Assembly (NCBI RefSeq): GCF_035222485.1
Contig: NC_085923.1
Span: 1,984,001-2,048,000, forward strand
Length of the DNA: 64,000 nt
From: Podospora pseudoanserina
Lineage: Eukaryota > Ascomycota > Sordariomycetes > Sordariales > Podosporaceae
Direction: 5' to 3'
The position numbers were made by a program, and so were the translations under genes. The notes beneath the pieces are model-generated. The model did not search any database, was not told the origin of the DNA, and saw only the letters and a list, made by a program, of their open reading frames with translations. Each line of letters opens with the position of its first letter. Within the stretch, counting starts at the first letter, position 1. Positions 1 to 9,604 of the stretch are shown in pieces.

Positions 1-546
1 GCCGCGGTAGAGGGAGGCGAGGGAGGAGGTGGAGTTGGAGGGGGTGAGGAGGGGGGAATAGGAGGTTAGTTGGTGGGCTGAGTCGCGGAGCCACATGGCG
101 GGGATGTCGCCAGTGGTTATGAAGGTGAGTTCTTCTTCTGGGTCGTTGTTTCCTGTCGGCTTGGGGGTTGGGTCTGGGCTGTTGATGTCTGTGGGGAGAT
201 AGCTGGAGGCATTCCTCCAGCTGAGTCCCTTCCAGGTTATGGCTGTGTCGAGGGTGTTGGGGAAGCAATTCTCAAACAGACGGAACAAGTCTGGGTCTTT
301 GATGACTTGTTTCATGGAGATGATGGTATCTTCCACCTCTGGGAGGGTAAATGTTCGACATGATGGGCGTGGTCTTTGATAAGAGAGCTTGTAACGACCT
401 GTTGACTTTGGTTCATGATGGGTGGAGGAATAGCCAGAGTAATCGGGGCAACTTGGAGGTTCTGGTTCAAGGGTGAGCTGAGCTCTGGGTGGTTGAGCTC
501 GGGCAAGCACAGCAAGAGTATGAACAAAGAGAATAGATGCCCTCAT
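1..546 (-). CDS. GH125 exo-alpha-1,6-mannosidase, partial (C-terminus beyond window)
   Basis: Glycoside hydrolase family 125 removes terminal alpha-1,6-mannose from N-glycans or mannans without a metal. The first 182 codons read in one frame from an ATG at 546 to the window edge. The start (MRASILFVHTLAVLARAQ) looks like a secretion signal. Family hallmarks follow in order: a CRTF segment, DPDLFRLFENCFPNTLDT, then TFITTGDIPAMWLRDSANQ, the sugar-binding region typical of GH125. The catalytic residues should lie in the missing part. It is divergent from the GH92 mannosidase at 1755, which fits a mannan or N-glycan breakdown role. The family call is from remembered GH125 sequences and is firm; the exact substrate is inferred. 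Confidence 0.85.
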   Translation of the reverse strand, partial: MRASILFVHTLAVLARAQPPRAQLTLEPEPPSCPDYSGYSSTHHEPKSTGRYKLSYQRPRPSCRTFTLPEVEDTIISMKQVIKDPDLFRLFENCFPNTLDTAITWKGLSWRNASSYLPTDINSPDPTPKPTGNNDPEEELTFITTGDIPAMWLRDSAHQLTSYSPLLTPSNSTSSLASLYRG

Positions 547-979
547 CTTGGGCCAAACAGACGATAGAAGAAAGACATGTTCACTTGAACATTCGCGTGA
601 GCTACACTTGGGGGTGGACTAGCATAAATGTCAATGATAAGAATGCCCAGGTTATGCAAGGGAACATCATCTAGAGTATTGGGATATTTTCAGAGACATA
701 GACCCCAATTCAGCTCTGCAGCGGGCGGCAGTTGCGTTCCGTGGACGACATGACAGCGGAAAAAGATCTGGCTGAATGAAGAACCTCTTGGCTTTGCGGG
801 AGAGCACCTGATTTGGGGAAGCTGAAGAAAAGATGGTGGAGGGGAATATGTTGCACTGTGTGTAACCGCACAAAAACACACTGTCACTGACATGTGTTCC
901 TGCAGGCTGACATCGTGGCCGTTGAGGCATAGTGGGTGGACACGTCAAGTCAGATTCCACTCTCACTTGCATCCAACAA
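547..979. promoter_or_regulatory. Upstream region of the GH125 gene
   Basis: This 433-bp stretch holds the 5' side of the GH125 gene and ends at the tRNA-Gly gene. Short open frames on both strands show no recognisable protein. No clear TATA box or repeated motif stood out. Confidence 0.4.
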
Positions 980-1051
980 GCGGCCATGGTGTAGTGGTTA
1001 GCATTAATGCCTTCCAAGCATTAGAGTCGGGTTCGATTCCCGATGGCCGCA
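980..1051 (+). tRNA. tRNA-Gly (anticodon UCC)
   Basis: A full cloverleaf can be drawn. The acceptor stem GCGGCCA (980-986) pairs with TGGCCGC (1044-1050), followed by discriminator A1051. The anticodon stem AATGC/GCATT encloses loop CTTCCAA, giving anticodon TCC at 1013-1015. The T stem TCGGG/CCCGA encloses TTCGATT. The D arm contains the A box TGGTGTAGTGG; the B box is GGTTCGATTCC. There is no intron. A TTTT run at about 1103 may be the Pol III terminator. The gene lies between the two divergent mannosidase genes. Confidence 0.95.
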
Positions 1052-1754
1052 TTCAAGGACACTTCTCTGCTGTCAACTACAGTGTGAGTAGTTACCAATA
1101 ACTTTTGTTTCCTTGAGCCCCTACCATTTTTGGATGATTTTTGGGATGGCTTGGCGGTGAGGTTCAAGGTTGAGATGACATGTTGCTTTGGGACAGAGAA
1201 CCCCTCTATTTTCTTGCATCTACACACATTTTCGACCCATTTTCCTTCTATTTTTGTTTCACAAGAGCACACGATACACGCCACAATTGACAGCTCTCCC
1301 CTCCCCTCTTCCAAGAACAAATGCCATGATCAACCCCGCATCATCCACACGGGAAATCTTCTGTGCATTTTCCGGGGGCGGCTCGTTCTGGACGGCGGAT
1401 TATCGGCATCCTTGCAGAACTTGGCATCGGATAATCTGCAGGGCGTCCCCTGTATTGGCTTGGCTGCCACTGTCTGGGGTCTTGGGGGCGGTTTGAGAGG
1501 CGGGAGGACAAGCTCCTGCAAAGCAGACTCTTGGACGTCTTGTCAAGTGGCCTTTTGAAGGGTCTTTTTCTTGAGCTTGCCATCATGAGTGTATCATGAG
1601 GACCGTCTCTGTTTGTTTTGTTTCGGCCTTTTCTCATCTGACTATGACGCTGTTTTGATGTCAACGACAAACAACACGATGTGCTTGCGGCATTGATTGC
1701 TTACCAACTCGATTTCAGGATATCAAGGGGGAGTTAACAGGTTGCGGTATCTTT
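1052..1754. other. Intergenic region between tRNA-Gly and GH92
   Basis: About 700 bp, presumably the promoter and 5' UTR of the GH92 gene. Open frames on either strand are short and resemble no known protein. No repeat was seen. Confidence 0.4.
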
Positions 1755-4537
1755 ATGGAATCAAAGATGAGGAGAGCTGAAGAGAGCTCACCATTTCGCA
1801 AGCCGTTCAGCATGGCGGCTGCTCCGTTACGTTTTAGGGGGATGCCCCGGAGGAGTCGCTTTTTGGTGTACGCGTTGGTGTTTATCAGTTTCTTGTATCT
1901 GATACCGAGGATGCACTTGGGTATGGGCGGGACATTGTTGTTTTTCTTGATATCTCCCGAGGCTGCTGGACCTTATGGGGGTGGACACAAGGTTGATATA
2001 TTGCGATATGTTGATCCCTTGATCGGGACGACGAATGGTGGTCATGTTTTTCCTGGAGCATCACTGCCCTATGGTTAGCCCTTCTTCTCATCGTTCCTAG
2101 GCCCCATCATTAACACTAGCTCTAGGCATGGCCAAAGCAGTCGCCGACACAAACAGCCACGCTGAAAACGCCGCCGGCTTCGTGTCCGACAACAGCGAGA
2201 TCCTCGGCTTCTCACATATGCACGACTCTGGGACAGGCGGCCAGCCATCCATGGGTAACTTTCCCCTTTTCGTCCATGCAGGCTGCCCAGAGGATGATCA
2301 CAAGCAATGCGTCTACTCCCTCATGGACCGCCCCATCGCCAGAGTCAACGGCTCCGCCTTTGCCGCCCCAGGATATTTCAGCCTCAACCTCACCAACCAT
2401 GTGCGCGCAGAGATGACAGTGACTGAACACACAGCTCTGTACCGCTTTTCCTTCCCAGGAAACGACACCCTCACGTTGAAGAGCGACGACCCGCTCAGGA
2501 AGAAGGATGTTGATATCACTTACTCGCCTATTATCCTTGTTGATTTGGTTGATCTGATGAACAGCAGGTCAACGGGCGGGATCCAGGTGTACAATCAGTC
2601 TGGACGTATCGTCGGTGAAGGACAGTATCAGCCTTCTTTCGGAGCGGGAAGATACAACGCCTTTTTCTGTGCCGACTTCAAAGGTGCTGCCATTAGAAAG
2701 ACGGGGACGTTTATCAGTAATAATGCCACTGAAGGAGTCAACTTTCTGGACGGGGTCGGTAATGGCTTTTACATCCCCTCTGGCTCAGCCGGTGCCTGGA
2801 TTCAGTTTGAAAAACCGGTTGAGAACAACCATGAGATTATGGCTAGGGTGGGTGTGTCTTTTATCAGCGTGGATCAAGCTTGTGACAATGCTGAGAGAGA
2901 GATTGCGGACTACAACTTTGAGAGGGTGGAGAGCCAGGCGAGAAAGGAGTGGAGGAAGAAGCTGGAGGTGGTTGAGGTGGATGGGACGGGGGTGAGTGAG
3001 GATATGCTGACCACTTTCTGGTCGGGGTTGTACAGGACATTGCTGTCGCCACAGAATTATACGGGGGAGAATCAGCTGTGGAATAATTCCACCGAGCCAT
3101 ACTTTGACTCGTAAGTCTTTGCCTAAGACAGCAGATGCAGGACGACTAACATGCCGCAGATTCTACTGCATCTGGGACTCCTTCCGAGCCCAGCACCCCC
3201 TTCTGACCATCATCGACCCCCCAGCCCAGACAGACATGATCCGCGCCCTTATCGACATCTACCGCCACGAAGGAAAACTCCCCGACTGCCGCATGTCCTT
3301 CAGCAAAGGCTACACCCAAGGCGGCAGCAACGCCGACATCGTCCTCGCTGACGCCTTTGTCAAGAACCTCACCGACAACATCGACTGGGACACCGCCTAC
3401 AAAGCCGTCCTCTCCGACGCCGAAGAAGAGCCCCAAATGTGGGGTGTCGAGGGCAGAGGCAACTTGGAAAGCTGGCATAAACTGGGGTACATCCCCTGGG
3501 ATGACATCGACACCAACGGCACAGGCCCAATGTCCCGCTCCATTTCCCGCGGTGTGGAATACGCCTACGATGACTTTGCCATCTCCCTCCTCGCCTCCGG
3601 CCTTGGCCACGACGCAGACGCCAAAAAATACCACCAGCGCGGCTCCAACTGGAGAAACTACTGGAACCCGGAACAGGCCGACCTCTACCGGGAAGACCCA
3701 GACGGTCCGGTGCTCAAGACAAAGTTCAAAGGGTTCATGCAACCGCGCAAACTAGACGGCTCGTTCCGCTATGAAAACACCCGAGCTTGCTCCCCGGTGC
3801 ACAACATGCACATCTGCTACTACGACACTCATCTCAGCTCCTACGAGGGCTCACCGTGGCTGTACTCATTCTTTGTCCCGCAAGACATGGACAGCTTGAT
3901 CACGCTTATGGGGGGGCCGGACGCGTTTGTGGAGAGGTTGAATTACTTCCACACGAGCGGGATTTCGTACATGGGGAATGAACAGGGTTTTTTACCTGTT
4001 TTTCAATTCCATTATGCCGGGCGACCAGCGATATCTTCTTACTGGGCGCGCTCTTACATCCCTTCGCTGTTCAACAGTTCAGTAAACGGCATCCCGGGTA
4101 ACGACGACTGTGCCATGGGTGCATTCTCGGCGTTTGCAATGATGGGGTTTTTCCCCGTTGCAGGACAAGACGTCTACCTGCTCACGCCCCCGTTTTTTAG
4201 GGAGGTGAAGATCAAGGCGAAGTCGGGGGGAAACAAGTGGGCGGTGATCAGGGTCAAGAACTTTGATCCGGAGGGGAGGAGGATATACATCCAATCTGCC
4301 ACCCTAAACGGGAGGAGATACACCAGGAACTGGATCACGCATGAGTTTTTCATCAAGGGGGGCATCCTCGAGTTTGTGGTGGGCGAGGAGGAAGGGAAGG
4401 AGTGGGGGAGGGGGGAGGAGGCTAGGCCGCCTAGTTGGTACGGTGATGAGGATTTTGGGGATTGGGATGGGAATAAGGGGGTGGAGGGGGTGGATGCGGA
4501 GGAGGAGGAGAGGCAGGCGGGGAGGAGGGGGAGATAG
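1755..4537 (+). CDS. GH92 alpha-1,2-mannosidase, membrane-anchored
   Basis: Calcium-dependent exo-alpha-mannosidase of family GH92, trimming alpha-1,2-linked mannose. Exons 1755-2073, 2126-3110 and 3160-4537 give 893 residues; introns are 52 and 49 nt with GT-AG ends. Near the N-terminus a hydrophobic stretch (FLVYALVFISFLYLIP) suggests a type II membrane anchor rather than a cleaved signal. GH92 signatures: VDPLIGTTNGGHVFPGASLPYG, GFSHMHDSGTGGQPSMGN, FYCIWDSFRAQHP, GYTQGGSNADIVLADAF and GNDDCAMGAFSAFAMMGFFPV. The last ~45 residues are acidic and Gly-rich, beyond the conserved fold. It is head-to-head with the GH125 gene, so the two may share control and act in sequence on mannose chains. Linkage specificity is inferred from the family. 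Confidence 0.92.
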
Positions 4538-5162
4538 TTTTTTTCTTGTGGTTTTGGTGTTGGGGATGTATATAGGGCAGCAGAAGAAATAAATGCTGGA
4601 GGTACAAGTAAAGTGCATCTTCAAGGTGTCGGTGACTAAAAACGCTTCGATAGGCCTTATACACATATTACCAAGCCTTAAACGCATATCACCAGGCATT
4701 AAACACATATCAACAGAGCCCAAAACAGCTTTAATAGGCCTTAAACACATATTTGAGGCTTTGAATACATATCAACAGGCCTTTCGAGATAATCAAGAGG
4801 CCCCAGGAAAGTGGTGACAATCGGAGTGGTCACATGATGTGCTCCATCTCTCCAAGCCAGCAGTTTTTTTGCCTAATTTTATGTATCACAAAATCCATGA
4901 TTTCACGCTCAAACTTTTACTATGAGAATAAGTTTCACAATTCTGCAATCCCTGGTTTTTTGAGTGATAGCTCACAATATCTCACCCTGCGCAACATTGG
5001 CAAAGTTTTTTTGTGTGAGACGGGACATTTTTCTACCCCTCCTTCATCAAAAAACTTACTACCCCTCAACACCAAGAAATATCATCACCACTCTTTTTTT
5101 TTCTTTTTTCTTTTTTTTTCATTTTTTTTTTTCACATTCACCAACCACAGACCAAAACAAAA
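4538..5162. other. Intergenic region between GH92 and the methyltransferase gene
   Basis: It contains the 3' end of GH92, a degenerate ~21-nt tandem repeat (listed separately), and then an AT-rich, T-tract-rich leader (about 5090-5135) before the next ATG. No other gene was found. Confidence 0.5.
4652..4818. repeat. Degenerate tandem repeat, about 8 units of ~21 nt
   Basis: Units of 19-23 nt begin with AGGCCT or close variants and continue like TAAACACATATCAAC; the spacing of the AGGCC starts shows the period. The array ends near GGTGACAAT. Related stretches occur at 55561-55650, 58779-58848 and, inverted, at 59291-59362. The units are too diverged to be a fresh microsatellite. No coding role is visible. 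Confidence 0.65.
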
Positions 5163-6017
5163 ATGTCAACCCACGACTCAGACAACGAGTCAGGCGGCGG
5201 CGGAGAGCTTGGGTTGTTTTCCGAGCCAACAGATTACTACCCTCCCTCCCCCCCACCAACAACAGAGACTTACACTACCGCGACAGGGGAGATCATAACC
5301 CTCCACCTCGTCGGGCACTCCCCCCTCGAAGCCCACCACCTATGGTAACCCCCCCTCCCTTGTTCTCATTCACACAAACCATTTCTGACACTTGGTTCAC
5401 CTAGGAATGGCTCAAGAGTCATATCCCAACTTTTCGAATCAACCCCCACCACCACGGTGAAAAACCGCACAGTCTGCGAACTCGGCGCCGGCGCCGGCCT
5501 CCCCTCCCTCGTGGCCTCCATGCTGGGCGCTTCCCTCGTCGTCTGCACTGACTTCCCCGACCCGGACCTCATCGCCACCATACAAAAAAACATTGATGGG
5601 TGCCACCTCCTCCCCCACGACAACGACAAGCTCAACATCGTCGCTGACGGTTTTGTCTGGGGCGCCTCCCCTTCCACCCTCCTCCGTCACTCCCCTAACG
5701 GGTTCGACGTCCTCATCCTCGCCGATTTGCTCTTCAGACACTCTGAGCACGGCAATATGATCAAGACCATCAGGGAGACTCTCAAGCGCACAAGAGAAGC
5801 AAAAGCCTATGTCGTCTTTTGCAGCTACCGCCCCTGGCTGAGGGAGAAGGATCTCAAGTTTTTTGACCTGTGCAGGGAGGATGGGTTCGAGGTGGAACAA
5901 ATCTTGGAAAAGAAGATGGACAAGAAGCTTTTTGAGGAGGATCCGGGGGACGAGGAGATCCTCAAGACGGTTACGGGGTGGGTAGTTAGTTGGCCTGAGA
6001 AGGAGTGGGTTGCGTGA
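5163..6017 (+). CDS. NNT1: Nnt1/Efm7-type protein methyltransferase
   Basis: Class I SAM-dependent methyltransferase of the METTL21-like group; the yeast Efm7/Nnt1 member modifies the N-terminus and Lys3 of elongation factor eEF1A. Exons 5163-5344 and 5405-6017 (60-nt intron) give 264 residues, the usual size. The N-terminus FSEPTDYYPPSPPPTTETY and LHLVGHSPLEAHHLWNGS is characteristic of this subfamily. SAM-binding motif I is ELGAGAGLPS (about 86-95), followed by CTDFPDP (motif II acidic residue) and DVLILADLLFRHSEH. The join W-NGSRVIS across the intron restores the conserved segment. The substrate is inferred from orthology. Confidence 0.88.
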
Positions 6018-6313
6018 GGGGATGAGAAAATGAAGAGGTGCAAGTGGTATAGTTGGAAAAATAAAAAAATAAATAATTGAATGACAGGCCGAGTGAGAGA
6101 GGGGTAGGACGTGTGAGGATCATGAATACCACATACATCAAGACAATTCTTGGGTCAACAATATGTGACCAACCCCAACGGGGTGAACAAGACACATACA
6201 ATGTATATATCAACACTCAAAGCTATGCGCACAAATTCATTCATCATAACCCTTCCCATTCCATGCCCCCCAATCCAACCCATACACAATTGCCCATTTC
6301 CCATCCCCTCCAC
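6018..6313. other. Convergent 3' spacer
   Basis: A short spacer between the methyltransferase (plus) and SNF2 gene (minus) stop codons. It holds the 3' UTRs; A-rich TAAATAATTGAATGA near 6070 could serve polyadenylation. Confidence 0.4.
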
Positions 6314-9300
6314 CTACCACCTCCTCCCATAAACATCATGCTCCTTCCTCGGCCTCCTCACCCCGTGTTTCCCACCAACAAACTCGCCCACATCCCTCAC
6401 CACATTCCTCCCATCATTCCCCTCCAGCCCATCCACCCCCAAGCTCGCCCGAGCATCATGCTTGAACAGATCCAAAATCTCCTGCAAGCCCAGTTTCAGC
6501 TGGTTCTTCCCCTTCTTCCTCATCCCACCCTCAATCGTCGCCTCCGCCAGCATCCTCTTCTTGTTCTGCAGCTCCAGTATCCTAGCCTCGACTGTATCCT
6601 GAACAGTAAGTTTATACACAATCACGTCCACCGTCTGCGTCAGTCTGTGGACTCGATCGATAGCCTGCTCCTCCACAAACGGGTTCCAGAACGGCTCAAC
6701 AATGATGACGCGGGTGGCGGCCGTCAAGTTGAGACCGAGGGAGCCGCACTTGAGAGAGCAGAGCAGGATGCGGGTGTGAGGGTCGGTGCGGAGGGCCTTG
6801 AGGGCAGCTTCGCGAGCGTCGTTGGGCATCTTGCCGTCGTAGCGGACGGCTTTCATGCCTGGCTGAGAGCGCAAAAACGGCTCGATGAGGTCGAGCATGG
6901 AGGTGAACTGCGAAAAGACAATGAACTTGTGCTCGTGGGCTTCCTTGCGCAGGATGGAGAGCAGCTCCCGAATCTTGGCGGATTGAGTAATGCCTCCGGA
7001 ACTTTTGGCCGACTTGGATTTCTTCTTCCACTCTGGTTCTTGTTGGCCAGGACGGCGGGATCGTCTTCGGATGGGAAGGTCATCGTCTGAGTCGTCGTCC
7101 GGGTCCGAAGAGATCAACTCAGAAGCGGAGATCTCTTCCTCGTCTTCGCCAGAACCTTCGGTATCCTGGGATGCGACTTGTGACTGCGATACCCTAGACA
7201 CCGACACGAACGATTCATCCTCTTCCGAGCCGGAATCAGACTCTGACCCGGATCCGTGGACGTCAGCCTGAGAGTCATCCTTGACAATGAAGCTGTCGAG
7301 CTGGCTCTCGTCATCGTCATCTTCTTCAGACGAGTGCTCAGAGTCCTCGGAAGCGATATCGTCGCCACCGCCCTCGGCATCCTCATCCTCTGAACCCCCG
7401 CACTTCCCAAGTCTCAAAGCACCCTGTTGATCTTCACCCACCAACCAGCTCCCCTCCTCTTCCTCGTCGCTGTCCTCAACAATCCTCCTCGCTTTTGATC
7501 TCTTCTTGCTCGCCGCCACCTTCTCGATCTTGATCTCCTCCTTCACCACACTGACCCTCCTCCCATCCTTCTTCTTTTTCTTTTTGCTCGGACTCTCACT
7601 GATAACCTTTTGCATACTATCAATGCAATCCGAGCACTTCACCTGCCCGTTCCCCATCTCCTTCTTGCTCAACTCACTCAGACACATCTCGCACTTCCTC
7701 GTCCGAATCCCCATCCCCCCAAACGCATCCGCCAAATCATCCAAGTCATCCCCAGCCTTCCCCTTCGGCTGAGCAGTCGAATCCACCGCCAGCGCCTCCT
7801 GATCCTTCTCCAGCTTCGTGTCCGTCAGCCTAGGATGATTGCAAGCCTGCCTCAGCCTCAAAAGCAACACCAACGCATTCGCATAGTCAATCCTCCCCTT
7901 CATCATCTTCTCCAAACTCTTATCCGCCCTCGCCTCCAACGCATCATAAAACTCCCTCTCCGCCTCAGAAAACTTGGTCTCCACCGTCACAACTTTCCTT
8001 TCTGTGATCTTGAACGCCGGCTTCGGCATCTCCCTCTCCTCCCCATCCCCACCCCTCTCCTCCTCCATCTTCGCCTTCATAGCATCCAACGCCTTCTTCC
8101 CCCCAGCAACCAACGCCCCCTCCTCCTTCAAAATCTCCTTCGTCCTCCTCTTCATAAAACACCTCAGCAGATTATGCAACCTCTTGATCGCCACATGCCC
8201 CTTCCCCTGCTTCATCGGCCCATCAATATCCTTCCTCCACTCCCCCAGCTCATCATAAGGCGGCACCCTCAAAAAGTGCACCAAGCTCTGCAGCTCATCC
8301 AGATTATTCTGCATCGGCGTCCCCGTCAAGCACCACCTGTACTCCGCCCTCAACCCACAGCACGCCTTGGTCGCCTTTGCATTCCTATTCTTGATGCTGT
8401 GCGCCTCATCCAGAATAACGCGATACCAATACACCCCAAAACACCCTACCTGCGGGCTCTTGGCCGGGTCCGGGTGACTGTTCCCGTGCTCCGAGACCAA
8501 AATCTGATACGTCGTAATCACCACGTCAAATTTTGCCAGTTGTTTCGCATCCTTGGTCCTGTTCGGCCCATGGTGCACACAAACCTTCAACCCCAACACC
8601 TCCCCGTCAACCTTTTCCTTGATCTCGGTCTCCCACTGCCTAATCAACGCCAGCGGCGCCACCACCAGCGTCCCCCTCTTCACCTCGGAAAAATGCGTCT
8701 TCCACCCCTTCCCTCCTTCTTCCGGCATGGGGTTCGACACAATGAGCGATATGCTCTGCAGCGTCTTCCCCAACCCCATATCATCCGCCAGAATTCCCCC
8801 CTTTGGCACCCGTCCCTTCTTCAGCGGTCCCAGTTCCCGGTTCTTCATCCATTTGACACCAACAACCTGGTGAGGTAAGAGCTTGACTTTAATACCGGCC
8901 AGGGTACCATCTTCCTGGACTCCCTCTTCGGGTTCTTTTTCTTCTGGCCCTGCTGTCTTCTTTTCCTCCTTGTTTTTAGGAGGGGCATCATCTTCCTCTT
9001 CCTCATCCTCCATCCCCCCCTCTAGCAAAGCCTTGAGATCGGCATTCGCCTTGGCGGGATCGGTATAAAACGTCGTGTCCCCATAACCACCACCGCCGCC
9101 GGGCTTGGTGTATTGATACACCGGCTGAGCCTCTTCACTCAGCGAGCTAAACATTGGCAGCTCCGGCTTCTTGGGAGGCACATTTTTTGGTTTGAGCGGA
9201 CCAGAGTTTCTATACAGATCCGCGTGGAATTCGGGCCGGGTTTTGCGTTGGATGAAGAGGTGGTCTGAGTTCTTGTTTTTTGGGCCGAAGCGGGAGGGGA

Positions 9301-9604
9301 GCTGGGTTGGGTGGCCAAATGTTGGGACTGGGGTTGGGGCTGCAGGCGCGGCGGGGCTGTCGGTTAGGTCAATTACTGTGCCGGGGGTGTTGAAGTTGTT
9401 GTTGCTGTTTGCGAAGGTGGATTGACCACCGGCGGGTCGTCGGGCGGGAGTGTTGAAGGTGTTGGTGCCAAAGGTTGGTTGGGCCCGGCGGGCGGGGGTT
9501 TCGGTTGGGCCGATGGACATGTTTGCTGCTTGGGAGCTGAGGAACTCGAGGTCGTCGTCGCTGAAGGACGCTTTTCTCGCGGGGCGGACCATTTTTGCGG
9601 TCAA
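6314..9604 (-). CDS. SNF2-family ATPase/translocase with SUMO-interacting motif and C4 zinc insert
   Basis: An intronless frame of 1096 residues. The N-terminal 230 residues are disordered and carry VIDLT (77-81), a canonical SUMO-interacting core. The ATPase lobe has DDMGLGKT (274-281, Walker A), DEAH (399-402) and LTGTPMQN (426-433). The second lobe has FIVFSQFTSMLDLIEPFL, SLKCGSLGLNLTAATRVI and DRVHRLTQTVDV. Between the lobes sit CEMC...CSDC (about 638-660) and a long acidic, Ser-rich linker. This layout matches the Rad5/Rad16/Uls1 clade, but the insert has only four spaced cysteines and not a full RING. It probably remodels chromatin or strips proteins from DNA in repair. The Met at 9592 is an alternative start. 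Exact orthology is uncertain. Confidence 0.85.
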   Translation of the reverse strand: MTAKMVRPARKASFSDDDLEFLSSQAANMSIGPTETPARRAQPTFGTNTFNTPARRPAGGQSTFANSNNNFNTPGTVIDLTDSPAAPAAPTPVPTFGHPTQLPSRFGPKNKNSDHLFIQRKTRPEFHADLYRNSGPLKPKNVPPKKPELPMFSSLSEEAQPVYQYTKPGGGGGYGDTTFYTDPAKANADLKALLEGGMEDEEEEDDAPPKNKEEKKTAGPEEKEPEEGVQEDGTLAGIKVKLLPHQVVGVKWMKNRELGPLKKGRVPKGGILADDMGLGKTLQSISLIVSNPMPEEGGKGWKTHFSEVKRGTLVVAPLALIRQWETEIKEKVDGEVLGLKVCVHHGPNRTKDAKQLAKFDVVITTYQILVSEHGNSHPDPAKSPQVGCFGVYWYRVILDEAHSIKNRNAKATKACCGLRAEYRWCLTGTPMQNNLDELQSLVHFLRVPPYDELGEWRKDIDGPMKQGKGHVAIKRLHNLLRCFMKRRTKEILKEEGALVAGGKKALDAMKAKMEEERGGDGEEREMPKPAFKITERKVVTVETKFSEAEREFYDALEARADKSLEKMMKGRIDYANALVLLLRLRQACNHPRLTDTKLEKDQEALAVDSTAQPKGKAGDDLDDLADAFGGMGIRTRKCEMCLSELSKKEMGNGQVKCSDCIDSMQKVISESPSKKKKKKDGRRVSVVKEEIKIEKVAASKKRSKARRIVEDSDEEEEGSWLVGEDQQGALRLGKCGGSEDEDAEGGGDDIASEDSEHSSEEDDDDESQLDSFIVKDDSQADVHGSGSESDSGSEEDESFVSVSRVSQSQVASQDTEGSGEDEEEISASELISSDPDDDSDDDLPIRRRSRRPGQQEPEWKKKSKSAKSSGGITQSAKIRELLSILRKEAHEHKFIVFSQFTSMLDLIEPFLRSQPGMKAVRYDGKMPNDAREAALKALRTDPHTRILLCSLKCGSLGLNLTAATRVIIVEPFWNPFVEEQAIDRVHRLTQTVDVIVYKLTVQDTVEARILELQNKKRMLAEATIEGGMRKKGKNQLKLGLQEILDLFKHDARASLGVDGLEGNDGRNVVRDVGEFVGGKHGVRRPRKEHDVYGRRW

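Noticed and set aside
7610-8878. 422-codon open frame on the plus strand
   Set aside because: Antisense shadow of the SNF2 gene; no start context and no domain.
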